Assembly: GCA_017557635.1 (NCBI GenBank)
Contig: JAFYYH010000022.1
Location: forward strand, 1-64,000
Reading direction: 5' to 3'
DNA from: Bacteroidaceae bacterium
GTDB lineage: Bacteria > Bacteroidota > Bacteroidia > Bacteroidales > Bacteroidaceae
DNA length: 64,000 nucleotides
Shown: positions 39,460-47,974 of the stretch, one piece after another
Layout: every line of letters begins with the position of its first letter
Position numbering within the stretch: position 1 is the stretch's first letter
The notes under the pieces: generated by a model
What the model was told of the DNA's origin: nothing
The model's input: only the letters and a program-made list of their open reading frames with translations
Databases searched by the model: none
Position numbers and translations under genes: made by a program

Positions 39460-40656
39460 TCAAATCAGTCCCAGTATTACTTTGTATGAATGTACTTCAT
39501 CGGGATCACCAAGCTCCTTGCCCGGGGTGTCAGACAGTTTTACGCAGCGGTATACGTGCTGACGGGGGTTGACCTGGAAGGTTTTGAGCTTCATCACGAT
39601 GTTGAGCGGATCAACGGTACCTACATCGTTGGTCAGGTTGGTGCCGATGCCGAATGATACCTTTATCCTACCCTCAAAGTACTTCTGGATGGCCAGAGCG
39701 CGGTCAAAGTCAAGTGCATCGCTGAATACGATTGACTTTGTCATGGGGTCTATGTGGTAAGACTCGTACTTGGCAATGATTTTGTCACCGAACTCGAACG
39801 GATCACCGCTGTCGTGACGCACGCCGTCGTACAGTTTGGCCATATCCAGTGAGAAGTTACGCAGGAATACGCGGGTTGTAAAGCAGTCAGGCAGCATTGT
39901 ACCCATGTTTCCGCCGTAGATCTCAGCCCAGTGACGCATCACATAGTAATTTGCCTCCTTGGGACCCATGAATGCAGCTGTAGCCATCATAAGTTCATGA
40001 GCCATGGTGCCGATAGGCTTCAGGTCCGGACGAATTGACTGGTATTTCATGGCAAAATAGACTGTTGATGAGCCGATGAAATACTTGGCGTTACGTGTCA
40101 GATACTCGGTTACATGATCCTCAACCTCGCGTGAGTAGCGGCGACGCATACCAAAGTTGGCAAACTTGAGCTTGTTCTCGTTTGATATGGCCACCTTCTT
40201 CTCAAGCTGGCTGTCTATGTATGCCCAGTCGGGTTCCGTTTTCTCGTAGATCTTGTAATATACCTCCGATACGGTACTCAGAATGGGTATTTCATACAGT
40301 GTAACCTTGTAGATAAGGTCCTTGGCCTCAATGTGCAAGTGGCCCTCCTCATCAAGCGAAATGTCAATGATATCGGCGTTGAATCGGAATCCTTTGAGCC
40401 ACTCGAAATAGCACTGAGGTATGAAATAGATATTGGAGAGGCACCAGTTGAACTCTTCATCGGTAAGGGCCAGAGACTCCAGTTTCTTGAACTCCTGACG
40501 CAAGAGATTGACAAACTCCGGCGTGAACTTCATGCCGTTGCGGTCATTGAAACTGAATGTGCCTATACCCTCCGGAGTTGTCCGTTGGTAGTAGTATGAC
40601 ATGGAGAATTTGTAGAGGTCATTCTCCAGCACACTTCTTACAATAGTGCTCTCCAT
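39460..40656 (-). CDS. pncB: Nicotinate phosphoribosyltransferase
   Basis: 398 residues. Family marks: NDLYKFSMSYYYQ at the N terminus, the phosphorylated-His region GVRHDSGDPFEFGDK, and FGIGTNLTNDVG binding the phosphoribosyl group. Converts nicotinate, PRPP and ATP to nicotinate mononucleotide in NAD salvage. It starts 7 bases after the nicotinamidase-like gene, which makes its substrate, so the two form a salvage operon. Confidence 0.95.
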   Translation of the reverse strand: MESTIVRSVLENDLYKFSMSYYYQRTTPEGIGTFSFNDRNGMKFTPEFVNLLRQEFKKLESLALTDEEFNWCLSNIYFIPQCYFEWLKGFRFNADIIDISLDEEGHLHIEAKDLIYKVTLYEIPILSTVSEVYYKIYEKTEPDWAYIDSQLEKKVAISNENKLKFANFGMRRRYSREVEDHVTEYLTRNAKYFIGSSTVYFAMKYQSIRPDLKPIGTMAHELMMATAAFMGPKEANYYVMRHWAEIYGGNMGTMLPDCFTTRVFLRNFSLDMAKLYDGVRHDSGDPFEFGDKIIAKYESYHIDPMTKSIVFSDALDFDRALAIQKYFEGRIKVSFGIGTNLTNDVGTVDPLNIVMKLKTFQVNPRQHVYRCVKLSDTPGKELGDPDEVHSYKVILGLI

Positions 40657-40663
40657 AAAATCC

Positions 40664-41302
40664 TTATTTATAAATCTTTATATTGTTCTCGTTCATGTAG
40701 GTAACCAGAGGATCGTTGCTCTCGATTGATGCTACGCCCTCCAGATAAACTGAGAGTTCAAAACCTACCTCCTTGCTCAGACGAACCAGATTCTTGAGTG
40801 TCTCCAGAACGCAGTACTCGGCAGCGATACCGCATACTACAACCTTGTCACCCTTTACAAAAAGGTCCTGATCATCGGCCTTGGTGTTCTCAAACTGACC
40901 GTACTCCTCCTTGTCCTGAGCCTGGCCCTTGGGCAGGAAACGTACATTGTCAATGTTCAGATTGTCCAGAATGCCGTCAGGAAGTGCTGCACCAACGGTA
41001 TAGCGTACGCAGTGCTGCGGCCAGATACCGCCGTTGTCCTTGAATGAGCAGTGATTCCATGGATGCCAGTCAAGAGTGAAATAGACTCTGTCAAATGCGG
41101 TGAGCTTGGACTTGATAGGCTCAACAACGCGGGTACCGTCGGTTGCAGGAAGATTTCCGTCAATGAAATCCTTCTGGAGGTCAACCACTACCATAATGTT
41201 TGCGGGTTCACGGTCTGTCATTTCTTTCTGTGTTTTGTTTTCTGTGCAAGCCACCATAGCCATAACCATGGCTGCTGCGGCAAAAATCTTTAATGTTTTC
41301 AT
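40664..41302 (-). CDS. pncA: Nicotinamidase (isochorismatase fold) with lipoprotein signal
   Basis: 212 residues from ATG 41302. Residues 1-19 are a lipoprotein signal (MKTLKIF...MVAC, Cys19). The body is a PncA-type cysteine hydrolase: catalytic Asp41 (VVVDLQKDF), Lys125 (FLPKGQ) and Cys164 (GIAAEYCVLETL), with metal ligands Asp78, His80 and His84 in DWHPWNH. Expected reaction: nicotinamide to nicotinate and ammonia. Nicotinamidases are normally cytoplasmic; the signal would place this one in the periplasm or at a membrane. A cytoplasmic form could only start at Met28, just ahead of the domain. The in-frame extension to 41320 adds six residues and is unlikely. Confidence 0.88.
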   Translation of the reverse strand: MKTLKIFAAAAMVMAMVACTENKTQKEMTDREPANIMVVVDLQKDFIDGNLPATDGTRVVEPIKSKLTAFDRVYFTLDWHPWNHCSFKDNGGIWPQHCVRYTVGAALPDGILDNLNIDNVRFLPKGQAQDKEEYGQFENTKADDQDLFVKGDKVVVCGIAAEYCVLETLKNLVRLSKEVGFELSVYLEGVASIESNDPLVTYMNENNIKIYK

Positions 41303-41334
41303 TTCAATAACAAATAACAAATCATTTCAAGGCG

Positions 41335-41366
41335 CAAAGGTAGAGGTTTTTTTTGACGTAGTCAAA
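41335..41366 (-). promoter_or_regulatory. Promoter of the nicotinamidase-pncB operon
   Basis: On the minus strand TTTG (41363-41366), 20-base spacer, TACCTTTG (41335-41342): full match to TTTG-N19-21-TAnnTTTG, 33 bases before the ATG. Confidence 0.78.
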
Positions 41367-41373
41367 AGTACCC

Positions 41374-41889
41374 TTATCTTTGACTCATTCCCTCGTTGAA
41401 TTTCTGCTGCAACTGCTTTGCAAGAGCATTGTCCGGATTCAGTTTAAGCGCCTTCTCAAAGTCACGCATCACCTCCAGGTAATACTTGGGGCCGTTCTTT
41501 GCAGGATCCTGTACTATGCGGACCATGTAGAAAAATCCTTTCATCGTGCATACGTCGGACTCATCGGCCCCGGCAAGTTCATCCATCTTCTTTATGGCCT
41601 GGTCTGCCTCGGCCATAAGGGTCTCGGTCTGCTCGTCATGGGGATTCGTAACCGCAAAATTGAGGCTCTGAAGCGCTGTGTAATACTTTGGCGCAAGGCT
41701 GTCGGGATACATCGCATCGATGCGTTTAAGTTCTGCCACACAGTTGGTTACCGACTCGGCCGTAGGTTCCTGAATCTTGGCCATGGACTTGCCTATCAGG
41801 GCCATCATCTGGTTCTGGGCACTGCACACACTGATAACTGCCATAAATACAATGGCTAACACGCTTTTTTTAGAAATTAGAGATGTCAT
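41374..41889 (-). CDS. Small secreted TPR-like protein downstream of TonB receptor
   Basis: 171 residues from ATG 41889, which overlaps the end of the TonB receptor gene by 20 bases. Signal peptide about 1-25 (VLAIVFMAVISVCSAQ). The remainder is helical, and the C-terminal part (LEVMRDFEKALKLNPDNALAKQLQQKFNEG) reads as one TPR unit. An upstream in-frame ATG at 41988 lies deep in the receptor gene and gives no signal peptide. Function unknown; the overlap suggests co-translation with the receptor. Confidence 0.78.
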   Translation of the reverse strand: MTSLISKKSVLAIVFMAVISVCSAQNQMMALIGKSMAKIQEPTAESVTNCVAELKRIDAMYPDSLAPKYYTALQSLNFAVTNPHDEQTETLMAEADQAIKKMDELAGADESDVCTMKGFFYMVRIVQDPAKNGPKYYLEVMRDFEKALKLNPDNALAKQLQQKFNEGMSQR

Positions 41890-43927
41890 AAGCTTTATTG
41901 TTTTTAAGTGAGATGAATATTCCAAAGTAGATGAAACTGTCGCGGCTTGAAGTAACCTGTGAACCGTCCGGATCAATGCGGTAAACATTCCTGCGTCCGG
42001 TAATGTTATTCACTGATCCATAGATGATTACCTTGGGATGAGCCAGATAGGTCACATTGGCGTCAATACTGCTGTAATACGGCGTTTTACCGGCCTTATA
42101 GCAGCGCCCGCTGGCATATGATTCAGCCATACCCACCACGAACTTTCCGAATGCGTATTTCACTGACATTCTCAAGTTGTGCTTTGAGGCATATTCCGGG
42201 GTTCCGGGAGCATCATAATCAAGGTAAAGACGCTCTGAGTTATTGTATGAATATGAAGCACTTAAGGTAAGGTTGCTCAACAGTGAGCAGTCCTCGGCAA
42301 AGATGTCCAGTCCGCTGCTTTTTCCGTAGCCGTTTGAGGTATATACGCCACCCTCCAGCAGGGGCAGATTATGGTAACGCTTATAGTACGGCTCAACCTT
42401 GATCAGTCTCTGTCCGTTGCTGTACTGAAAACTCATTATTGCATGGTCGGCAGTAGTCTGACGCAGGCCTTCACCGCTTCTTGCAATGTAGTCATCATCA
42501 GCACATTGACTGTATCGGCCCAGCATTACCGATGCCTGGAAATGATCACCCGGGAAACAGGTCAGAGCTGCCCTTGGCATGAGCATCCACTCCCCGCTGT
42601 AACTCACGTACTCATCCCTGAGAGATGCTGTCAGGAACACACGCGGAAAGAGTCTTACCTGAGCATCAAGATATGCTGCGGCAGTGTTGTAATCCAAGTC
42701 ATAACCATCACTGTTGTAACGCTTTACACTGTTTCTGATGTAGTCCTCCATTCCGGCCGACAACTTGAAGGCCGATGTAAAACTCCTGCGTACCCCACCC
42801 TTAAGATGAACCTCATTGCGGATGTTATGATATCTGTCACCCTGAACCAGAGCGCCGTCAATGTCATTCAGGACACATGACTCTGCCACACCGGCAAACA
42901 GCGAATAACCTGATTTCAAAGAAGTATTGAGTGTGACATTGGCAAACATGTTATGCTCATTCATCTGCAGGTTCCTGCCGCCGGTAATAAGGCCTACATT
43001 GGTCAGATCATAGCCTGCATAGCTTTTCAGAGTGGTTACGGACGATATTTCAGCCTTGTACTGGGCCTCTCCGGAGAGTTTCCCGTAAGGACGTGTCCAG
43101 TCACCGCGGTCCGGAAACAGTTTGTCGTAGAGTTCCAGACCTGTATAATCGGCATTGAATGATAGACTGCTCCTGTCAAATGCCTTGGTTCCGCCCAGGT
43201 TCCAGTCCACCAGCGATGCACTTACGCCCAGTTTATCGGCCGTAGCGGCATCGGTAGTCTCCATGGGCAGGACCGATGAGAGCGCCTGACCGTACTCACC
43301 GCTGTATCCGCCAAGCGAGAAACTCATTCCCTTGAACAGGAACGGCGAGAAACGCCCTCTGTTGGTCTGTCCCTCAACATTCGTGCTGTAGGGCACCAGC
43401 ACGTGCATTCCGTTTATAAAGGTCTGACACTCATTGCTCTCGCCTCCTCTAACGTACAGTTTGCCGTTCTCTGACACCTTCTGAGTACCAGGCAGCATCT
43501 GCAGTGCAGCAACCAGATCGCCGCATGAATTGGCCGACATGACCACGTCCAGCGCATCCAGCGACTTGAACTGATCCAGTTTGCCTATCCTGAACGAACT
43601 GGCCGATATGCACACCTCATCAATTGAAAGCGGTTTCTCGCGCAGCGTTATCTCAACATACGCAAGTTCTGAGGCATCGGCCGTAACCTTATACTCGTCA
43701 TAACCAAGGAAAGAGGCGCACAGGGTGACCTCACCTGCCTCATCGGTGGTAAATGAGAACATACCGTCGATATCGGTCATGGCACCGTCTATGGTTCCTA
43801 CTATATAGACATTAACACCGGGAAGCGGCTCGTACTCATCGGAAACCTTTCCCTTAATCTGTGTCTGTGCCGTTGCGCTGAACACGCTCATGAGCACCAG
43901 AATCAAATGCAGCAATCGTTTTTCCAT
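41870..43927 (-). CDS. TonB-dependent outer-membrane receptor
   Basis: 685 residues. Signal peptide 1-20, a carboxypeptidase-regulatory-like (CarboxypepD_reg) domain at about 22-105 (IKGKVSDEYEPLPGVNVYIVGTIDGAMTDIDGMFSF), a plug domain (VVMSANSCGDLVAALQMLPGTQKVSENGKLYVRGGESNECQTFINGM), then a beta barrel. Shorter than SusC-type receptors (about 1000), closer to siderophore/vitamin-type receptors. No SusD partner follows; instead a small TPR-like secreted protein does, and a LytTR regulator lies upstream on the same strand. Substrate unknown. Confidence 0.9.
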   Translation of the reverse strand: MEKRLLHLILVLMSVFSATAQTQIKGKVSDEYEPLPGVNVYIVGTIDGAMTDIDGMFSFTTDEAGEVTLCASFLGYDEYKVTADASELAYVEITLREKPLSIDEVCISASSFRIGKLDQFKSLDALDVVMSANSCGDLVAALQMLPGTQKVSENGKLYVRGGESNECQTFINGMHVLVPYSTNVEGQTNRGRFSPFLFKGMSFSLGGYSGEYGQALSSVLPMETTDAATADKLGVSASLVDWNLGGTKAFDRSSLSFNADYTGLELYDKLFPDRGDWTRPYGKLSGEAQYKAEISSVTTLKSYAGYDLTNVGLITGGRNLQMNEHNMFANVTLNTSLKSGYSLFAGVAESCVLNDIDGALVQGDRYHNIRNEVHLKGGVRRSFTSAFKLSAGMEDYIRNSVKRYNSDGYDLDYNTAAAYLDAQVRLFPRVFLTASLRDEYVSYSGEWMLMPRAALTCFPGDHFQASVMLGRYSQCADDDYIARSGEGLRQTTADHAIMSFQYSNGQRLIKVEPYYKRYHNLPLLEGGVYTSNGYGKSSGLDIFAEDCSLLSNLTLSASYSYNNSERLYLDYDAPGTPEYASKHNLRMSVKYAFGKFVVGMAESYASGRCYKAGKTPYYSSIDANVTYLAHPKVIIYGSVNNITGRRNVYRIDPDGSQVTSSRDSFIYFGIFISLKNNKAYDISNF

Positions 43928-44040
43928 GCCGCAAAAATGATAATAGGAAAATTGCCCGCCAAATTCCGCTGACAGACAGCTAGAAATGCGGACGAATAAC
44001 TAAGAGCCCTGACGAACGGAGAGCCCCGAATGACGAAATG

Positions 44041-44865
44041 CTAAGCTATGAACGACTTGAGTTTACCCACAAAAGAGCGTGATACGGGCACTGTGGCAAG
44101 CCCTCCGCCCAGTTCCATGGTATAGCCGTTGGAGTTTCCGTAAGCCTTGGTGATGCTGTTCAGATTCACCACGAATGAGCGGTGGCACTGGAAGATATTA
44201 TCGAATTCACTAAGGTCATTCAAAACAGCGGAAAGTGAAGTCTGGATCTCATCCTTGTGCAGTTTGCCATCCTTTATATACCCCACCACCACATTGTTCT
44301 TCTGAGCCTCAATGTACAGCAGGTCATTGATGGGCAGGGTCACGTCATTTCCGCGCACACGGGTATCGTGAATGGTAACCTGTATTCCGGTCTGCTTATC
44401 GGTTGTCTTGTCCAATAGAGCGTTCAACTGCCCTCTCAGATAGCGCTGGTATGACATGAACGTGGACAGTACTGATATGAAAAAGCCTATAATGAATGTC
44501 CAATACACGAACGTGATGCACAGATCAAGCCTCAACGGATAATGGAACATGAAGGTAAACAGCAGGAAGTTGCAAAGGCCTATGAACAGCACCATCAGGA
44601 AAATATTGACAGTCTCATGCCATATGCGCCAAGTCTGCACGCGTTTCTTTACAGGCATGGCCACCAGATATCCGTAAACCATACAGCATACGAACGTTAC
44701 GCCCCCGAACAGCAGTGACACCAACAGTTTGTTGCACGGGTACATACTCAGTCCGAACGGCTGAAGCAGATATAGAATCAGAAATACTATAACGCAGTAT
44801 ATGAGGCAATCTTTAATCCAGTTGCCATCCCTTTGGAAAGGATATTTACGAGTGAGAATAGACAT
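44041..44865 (-). CDS. LytTR-family regulator with N-terminal membrane domain
   Basis: 274 residues. Residues about 20-150 form four membrane segments; the C-terminal 100 residues are a LytTR DNA-binding domain (LPINDLLYIEAQKNNVVVGYIKDGKLHKDEIQTSLSAVLNDLSEFDNIFQCHRSFVVNLNSI). It lacks a receiver domain, so any signal is presumably sensed by the membrane part. It precedes the TonB receptor and the small TPR-like protein by 113 bases on the same strand and may regulate them. A -7 box TACTTTTG lies at 44889-44896. Confidence 0.88.
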   Translation of the reverse strand: MSILTRKYPFQRDGNWIKDCLIYCVIVFLILYLLQPFGLSMYPCNKLLVSLLFGGVTFVCCMVYGYLVAMPVKKRVQTWRIWHETVNIFLMVLFIGLCNFLLFTFMFHYPLRLDLCITFVYWTFIIGFFISVLSTFMSYQRYLRGQLNALLDKTTDKQTGIQVTIHDTRVRGNDVTLPINDLLYIEAQKNNVVVGYIKDGKLHKDEIQTSLSAVLNDLSEFDNIFQCHRSFVVNLNSITKAYGNSNGYTMELGGGLATVPVSRSFVGKLKSFIA

Positions 44866-44888
44866 GAATGTTGCAAACCAGTACTTTG

Positions 44889-44937
44889 CAAAAGTAACAA
44901 TAAAGACCCACTTATGTGGCGAAAAGTATTATTTTTG
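44889..44937. promoter_or_regulatory. Divergent promoters of LytTR gene (-) and M3 peptidase gene (+)
   Basis: TACTTTTG on the minus strand (44889-44896) and TATTTTTG on the plus strand (44930-44937) are both perfect TAnnTTTG boxes, 24 and 20 bases from their start codons. The gap between them is only 33 bases. Confidence 0.6.
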
Positions 44938-44956
44938 TAAGACCAAAAGAAACAAT

Positions 44957-47053
44957 ATGAACAAATCAGTAATTGTGGCTGCGGTAGCAGCGGTTTTGTG
45001 TATGTCGTGCAGTGAAAACAGAGTAAACCCATTCTTTGAGGAGAGTAAGTTACCTTACGGTGCAGTAGAGTTTGACAAGATTCAGACAACAGACTATATG
45101 CCCGCCTTTGAGGAGGGATTCCGTCAGTTCAAGGCCAATATCGACAAGATTGCCGCCTGTGCCGATGCACCCACGTTTGAGAACACCATAGAGCCGCTTG
45201 AGTTGTGTGACGACCTGCTTTCAAGGGTAAGCAGCGTCTTCTACAACCTTATGGAGACCGATGCCGACGACATCATGAAAGAGACTGAGGAGAAGGTCAT
45301 CCCCATGGAGACCGAGTCCAATTCATATCTTTACATGAATGATGTTATCTTTAAGAGAATCAAGACATTATACGATACTCAGAATGAGATTGGCCTCACC
45401 ATTGAGCAGCAGAAAGTGCTTGAGAAATACTACCGCCGTTTCGTAAAGGGCGGCGCCCTGCTCGATGACAAGGCAAAAGCCCGTTTCGTTGAGATCCAGA
45501 ACCGCATGGGTGAACTCCGCATCAAGTTTGCCAAGAACAACCTTGACGAGAGCAACGCCTACGTGCTTAACGTAACTGATATCAAGCGCCTTGAGGGACT
45601 CAGCCAGGACCAGTTGGAGGCTGCGGCCGCACGTGCCAGGGAGAAAGGCCTGCAGGGATGGGCATTCAACGTACAGAAACCCTGCTGGATACCTTTCCTG
45701 CAGACATGTAAGGACCGCGACCTGCGCAAGCAGATGTATAAGGCATACTACAGCCGCGGCAACAACAATAACGAGTTTGACAACAAGGAGATAGTAAAGG
45801 AGATGCTCGCCCTGCGTCTGGAACTTGCCAATCTGCTTGGTTATGAGACATTTGCCGACATGCAGCTGGAGGACCGCATGGCCAAGACACCCCAGGCAGC
45901 CTATGACCTGCTCATGGAGATATGGAAATACGCACTCCCGCAGGCCAAGCGCGAGCGTGACGAGATGCAGAAGATCATTGACGCCGAGGGCGGTAAGTTC
46001 AAGCTGGAGGCATGGGACTGGTGGTACTACGCCGAGAAACTGCGCAAGCAGAAATATGACCTGGACGAGTCACAGTTAACCCCCTACTTCAGCCTCGACA
46101 ACGTACGCAAGGGCTCATTCATGGTAGCCGAGACCCTCTTCGGCATCAAGTTCCAGAAGGTTGACAACCTGCCCGTTTACCATCCCACAGTCGAGACCTG
46201 GGAGTGCCTGGATGCCGACGGCAGCCACCTGGCATACTTCTACACCGACTGCTTTGTACGCCCCACCAAGCGTCAGGGCGCATGGATGACAAACTTCACC
46301 AACGAGTATAACTTTGCAGGAAACAGCCAGCGTCCCACAATCGTAAACGTATGCAACTTCTCAGTTCCTACCGATACCCTGCCCTGTCTGCTCTCCATTG
46401 ACGATGCCCGCACCGTATTCCACGAGTTCGGACACGCCCTGCACGGCATGCTCACACAGTGCCACTACATGACCGTAGCCGGCACAGCCACACCCAATGA
46501 CTTTGTTGAGATGTGCTCACAGATCATGGAGCACTGGGCAATCGAACCTGCCATCCTCAAGCAGTACGCATTCCACTACAAGACCGGTGAGCCTATCCCC
46601 GACAACCTGATTGAGAAGATGCAGAACGCCGGCCACTTCAACACCGGATTCGAGACCGTAGAGCTTGTAGGAGCCGCCCTGCTCGACATGGAGTACCACA
46701 TGCTCACCGACTACAGTAACTTCGATGACCAGAAGTTCGAGGATGAGATATCGGCCAAACTGGGTATGATACCGCAGATAGAATACCGTTACCGCGGCAC
46801 ATTCTTCAACCACATATTCAACAACGACTATTGCGCCGGCTACTACAGCTACCTCTGGGCCGAGGTTCTGGACTGCGATGCATTCCAGTGCTTCAAGGAA
46901 GAGGGCCTGCTCAACAAGGAGACCGGCATGCGTTACCGCAAAAACATACTTGAGAAAGGCGGCAGCGATGACCTCATGAAGCTCTACCGCCAGTTCCGCG
47001 GCAGCGATCCCCAACCCGAGGCAATGCTCCGTAACCGTGGACTAATTAACTGA
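44957..47053 (+). CDS. M3-family zinc metallopeptidase (Dcp-like), lipoprotein
   Basis: 698 residues from ATG 44957. N terminus MNKSVIVAAVAAVLCMSCSEN with a lipobox-like MSC; helical body of the oligopeptidase type; active site HEFGH at 489-493 with downstream Glu in EMCSQIMEHW. Related enzymes (Dcp, OpdA) trim dipeptides or small peptides. The signal suggests periplasmic digestion of imported peptides. The frame is open upstream to 44801, but that would start upstream of the promoter and inside the divergent gene. An EamA transporter follows after 6 bases. Confidence 0.92.
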   Translation: MNKSVIVAAVAAVLCMSCSENRVNPFFEESKLPYGAVEFDKIQTTDYMPAFEEGFRQFKANIDKIAACADAPTFENTIEPLELCDDLLSRVSSVFYNLMETDADDIMKETEEKVIPMETESNSYLYMNDVIFKRIKTLYDTQNEIGLTIEQQKVLEKYYRRFVKGGALLDDKAKARFVEIQNRMGELRIKFAKNNLDESNAYVLNVTDIKRLEGLSQDQLEAAAARAREKGLQGWAFNVQKPCWIPFLQTCKDRDLRKQMYKAYYSRGNNNNEFDNKEIVKEMLALRLELANLLGYETFADMQLEDRMAKTPQAAYDLLMEIWKYALPQAKRERDEMQKIIDAEGGKFKLEAWDWWYYAEKLRKQKYDLDESQLTPYFSLDNVRKGSFMVAETLFGIKFQKVDNLPVYHPTVETWECLDADGSHLAYFYTDCFVRPTKRQGAWMTNFTNEYNFAGNSQRPTIVNVCNFSVPTDTLPCLLSIDDARTVFHEFGHALHGMLTQCHYMTVAGTATPNDFVEMCSQIMEHWAIEPAILKQYAFHYKTGEPIPDNLIEKMQNAGHFNTGFETVELVGAALLDMEYHMLTDYSNFDDQKFEDEISAKLGMIPQIEYRYRGTFFNHIFNNDYCAGYYSYLWAEVLDCDAFQCFKEEGLLNKETGMRYRKNILEKGGSDDLMKLYRQFRGSDPQPEAMLRNRGLIN

Positions 47054-47059
47054 TAAAAA

Positions 47060-47974
47060 ATGACTTTAACCGGAATTCTGTTTCTGATCATTGCGACTGT
47101 ATGCGCCGCAATGTTCTCTGTTGCGTTCAAGATATTTCATCGCAAGAACATCGATTCACATCAGGCAATATTCTTCAATTACCTGACAGCCTTTGTGATG
47201 GGTCTGCTGTTCTCACTTCACGGTGAGGTTGTTGTCAACCCCCTCAAAGCCAGTTGGCTGGCGCCCGTAATCATACTGGGATTCATTTTCATGGCCGGCA
47301 TGGTTCTGCTCTCTGAATCCACCCGTCGCGTAGGTGTAGCCATCTCCACAGTATGCAGTCGTGCATCGATGGTAATACCCATCATCGTATCTTATCTGAT
47401 GATTCAGGGCAGTGACAAGCCCAAATGGCTGCTTATATGCCTGGTTCTGGTTGCCATGACCCTTACCGTATGGACCGGAAAGCAGGAAAGCGGACACAAA
47501 ATAACCCTAATGGACATCCTGGCACCGCTTTCCGTATTCCTTGTATTCGGCGCCAGCAACTCGTTCCTCAAGGTGCTTCAGCATAAGGTAACTGTGGCCG
47601 ATACAGCCGCCGGACTCTCACAGCAGGCCATCAACAGCGAGTTGTCGCTGGTTACCGCATCGGTATTCTTTGTGGCCATGGTCATTTGCTCCTACTCATT
47701 CTTTACCAAGGACGAGAGCGGCAAGCGTACCCCTATCCAGTTCAAGAACATCCTGGGAGGCGCGGCATTGGGCCTTATCAACTATTTCTGCACCTACACT
47801 CTTATGCTGGCCATGAAGACCATTGACTCCTCCCTGCTCTTCCCGCTCCATAACATCGGAATAGTAGCCATAGGAGCACTGGTAGGCATGTGGGCATTCC
47901 AGGAAAAGATGAAACCGCACCAAATACTCGGAATGGTACTTGCTGCGGTTTCAATAGCTCTGCTTTGTATTTAA
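47060..47974 (+). CDS. EamA/DMT-family transporter
   Basis: 304 residues with ten hydrophobic segments in two five-helix halves (the EamA repeats), for example LIIATVCAAMFSVAFKIF in the first and LGLINYFCTYTLMLAMKTIDSSLLFPLHNIGIVAIGALVGMWAFQEK in the second. The substrate cannot be read from sequence; DMT proteins move amino acids, sugars, nucleobases or, in the RibN group, riboflavin. It follows the M3 peptidase gene by 6 bases, and its stop overlaps that of the convergent FMN-riboswitch-controlled gene by 4 bases. Confidence 0.85.
   Translation: MTLTGILFLIIATVCAAMFSVAFKIFHRKNIDSHQAIFFNYLTAFVMGLLFSLHGEVVVNPLKASWLAPVIILGFIFMAGMVLLSESTRRVGVAISTVCSRASMVIPIIVSYLMIQGSDKPKWLLICLVLVAMTLTVWTGKQESGHKITLMDILAPLSVFLVFGASNSFLKVLQHKVTVADTAAGLSQQAINSELSLVTASVFFVAMVICSYSFFTKDESGKRTPIQFKNILGGAALGLINYFCTYTLMLAMKTIDSSLLFPLHNIGIVAIGALVGMWAFQEKMKPHQILGMVLAAVSIALLCI

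Noticed and set aside
41360-41387. AGTCAAA...TTTGACT hairpin as a terminator
   Set aside because: The stem is only 7 bp, overlaps the stop of the small TPR-like gene and is not followed by a T run on the relevant strand; part of it is the -33 box of the nicotinamidase promoter.
43970-44035. GAGCCC pair between the LytTR and TonB receptor genes as a terminator
   Set aside because: The two copies are direct, not inverted, and cannot form a stem with each other.
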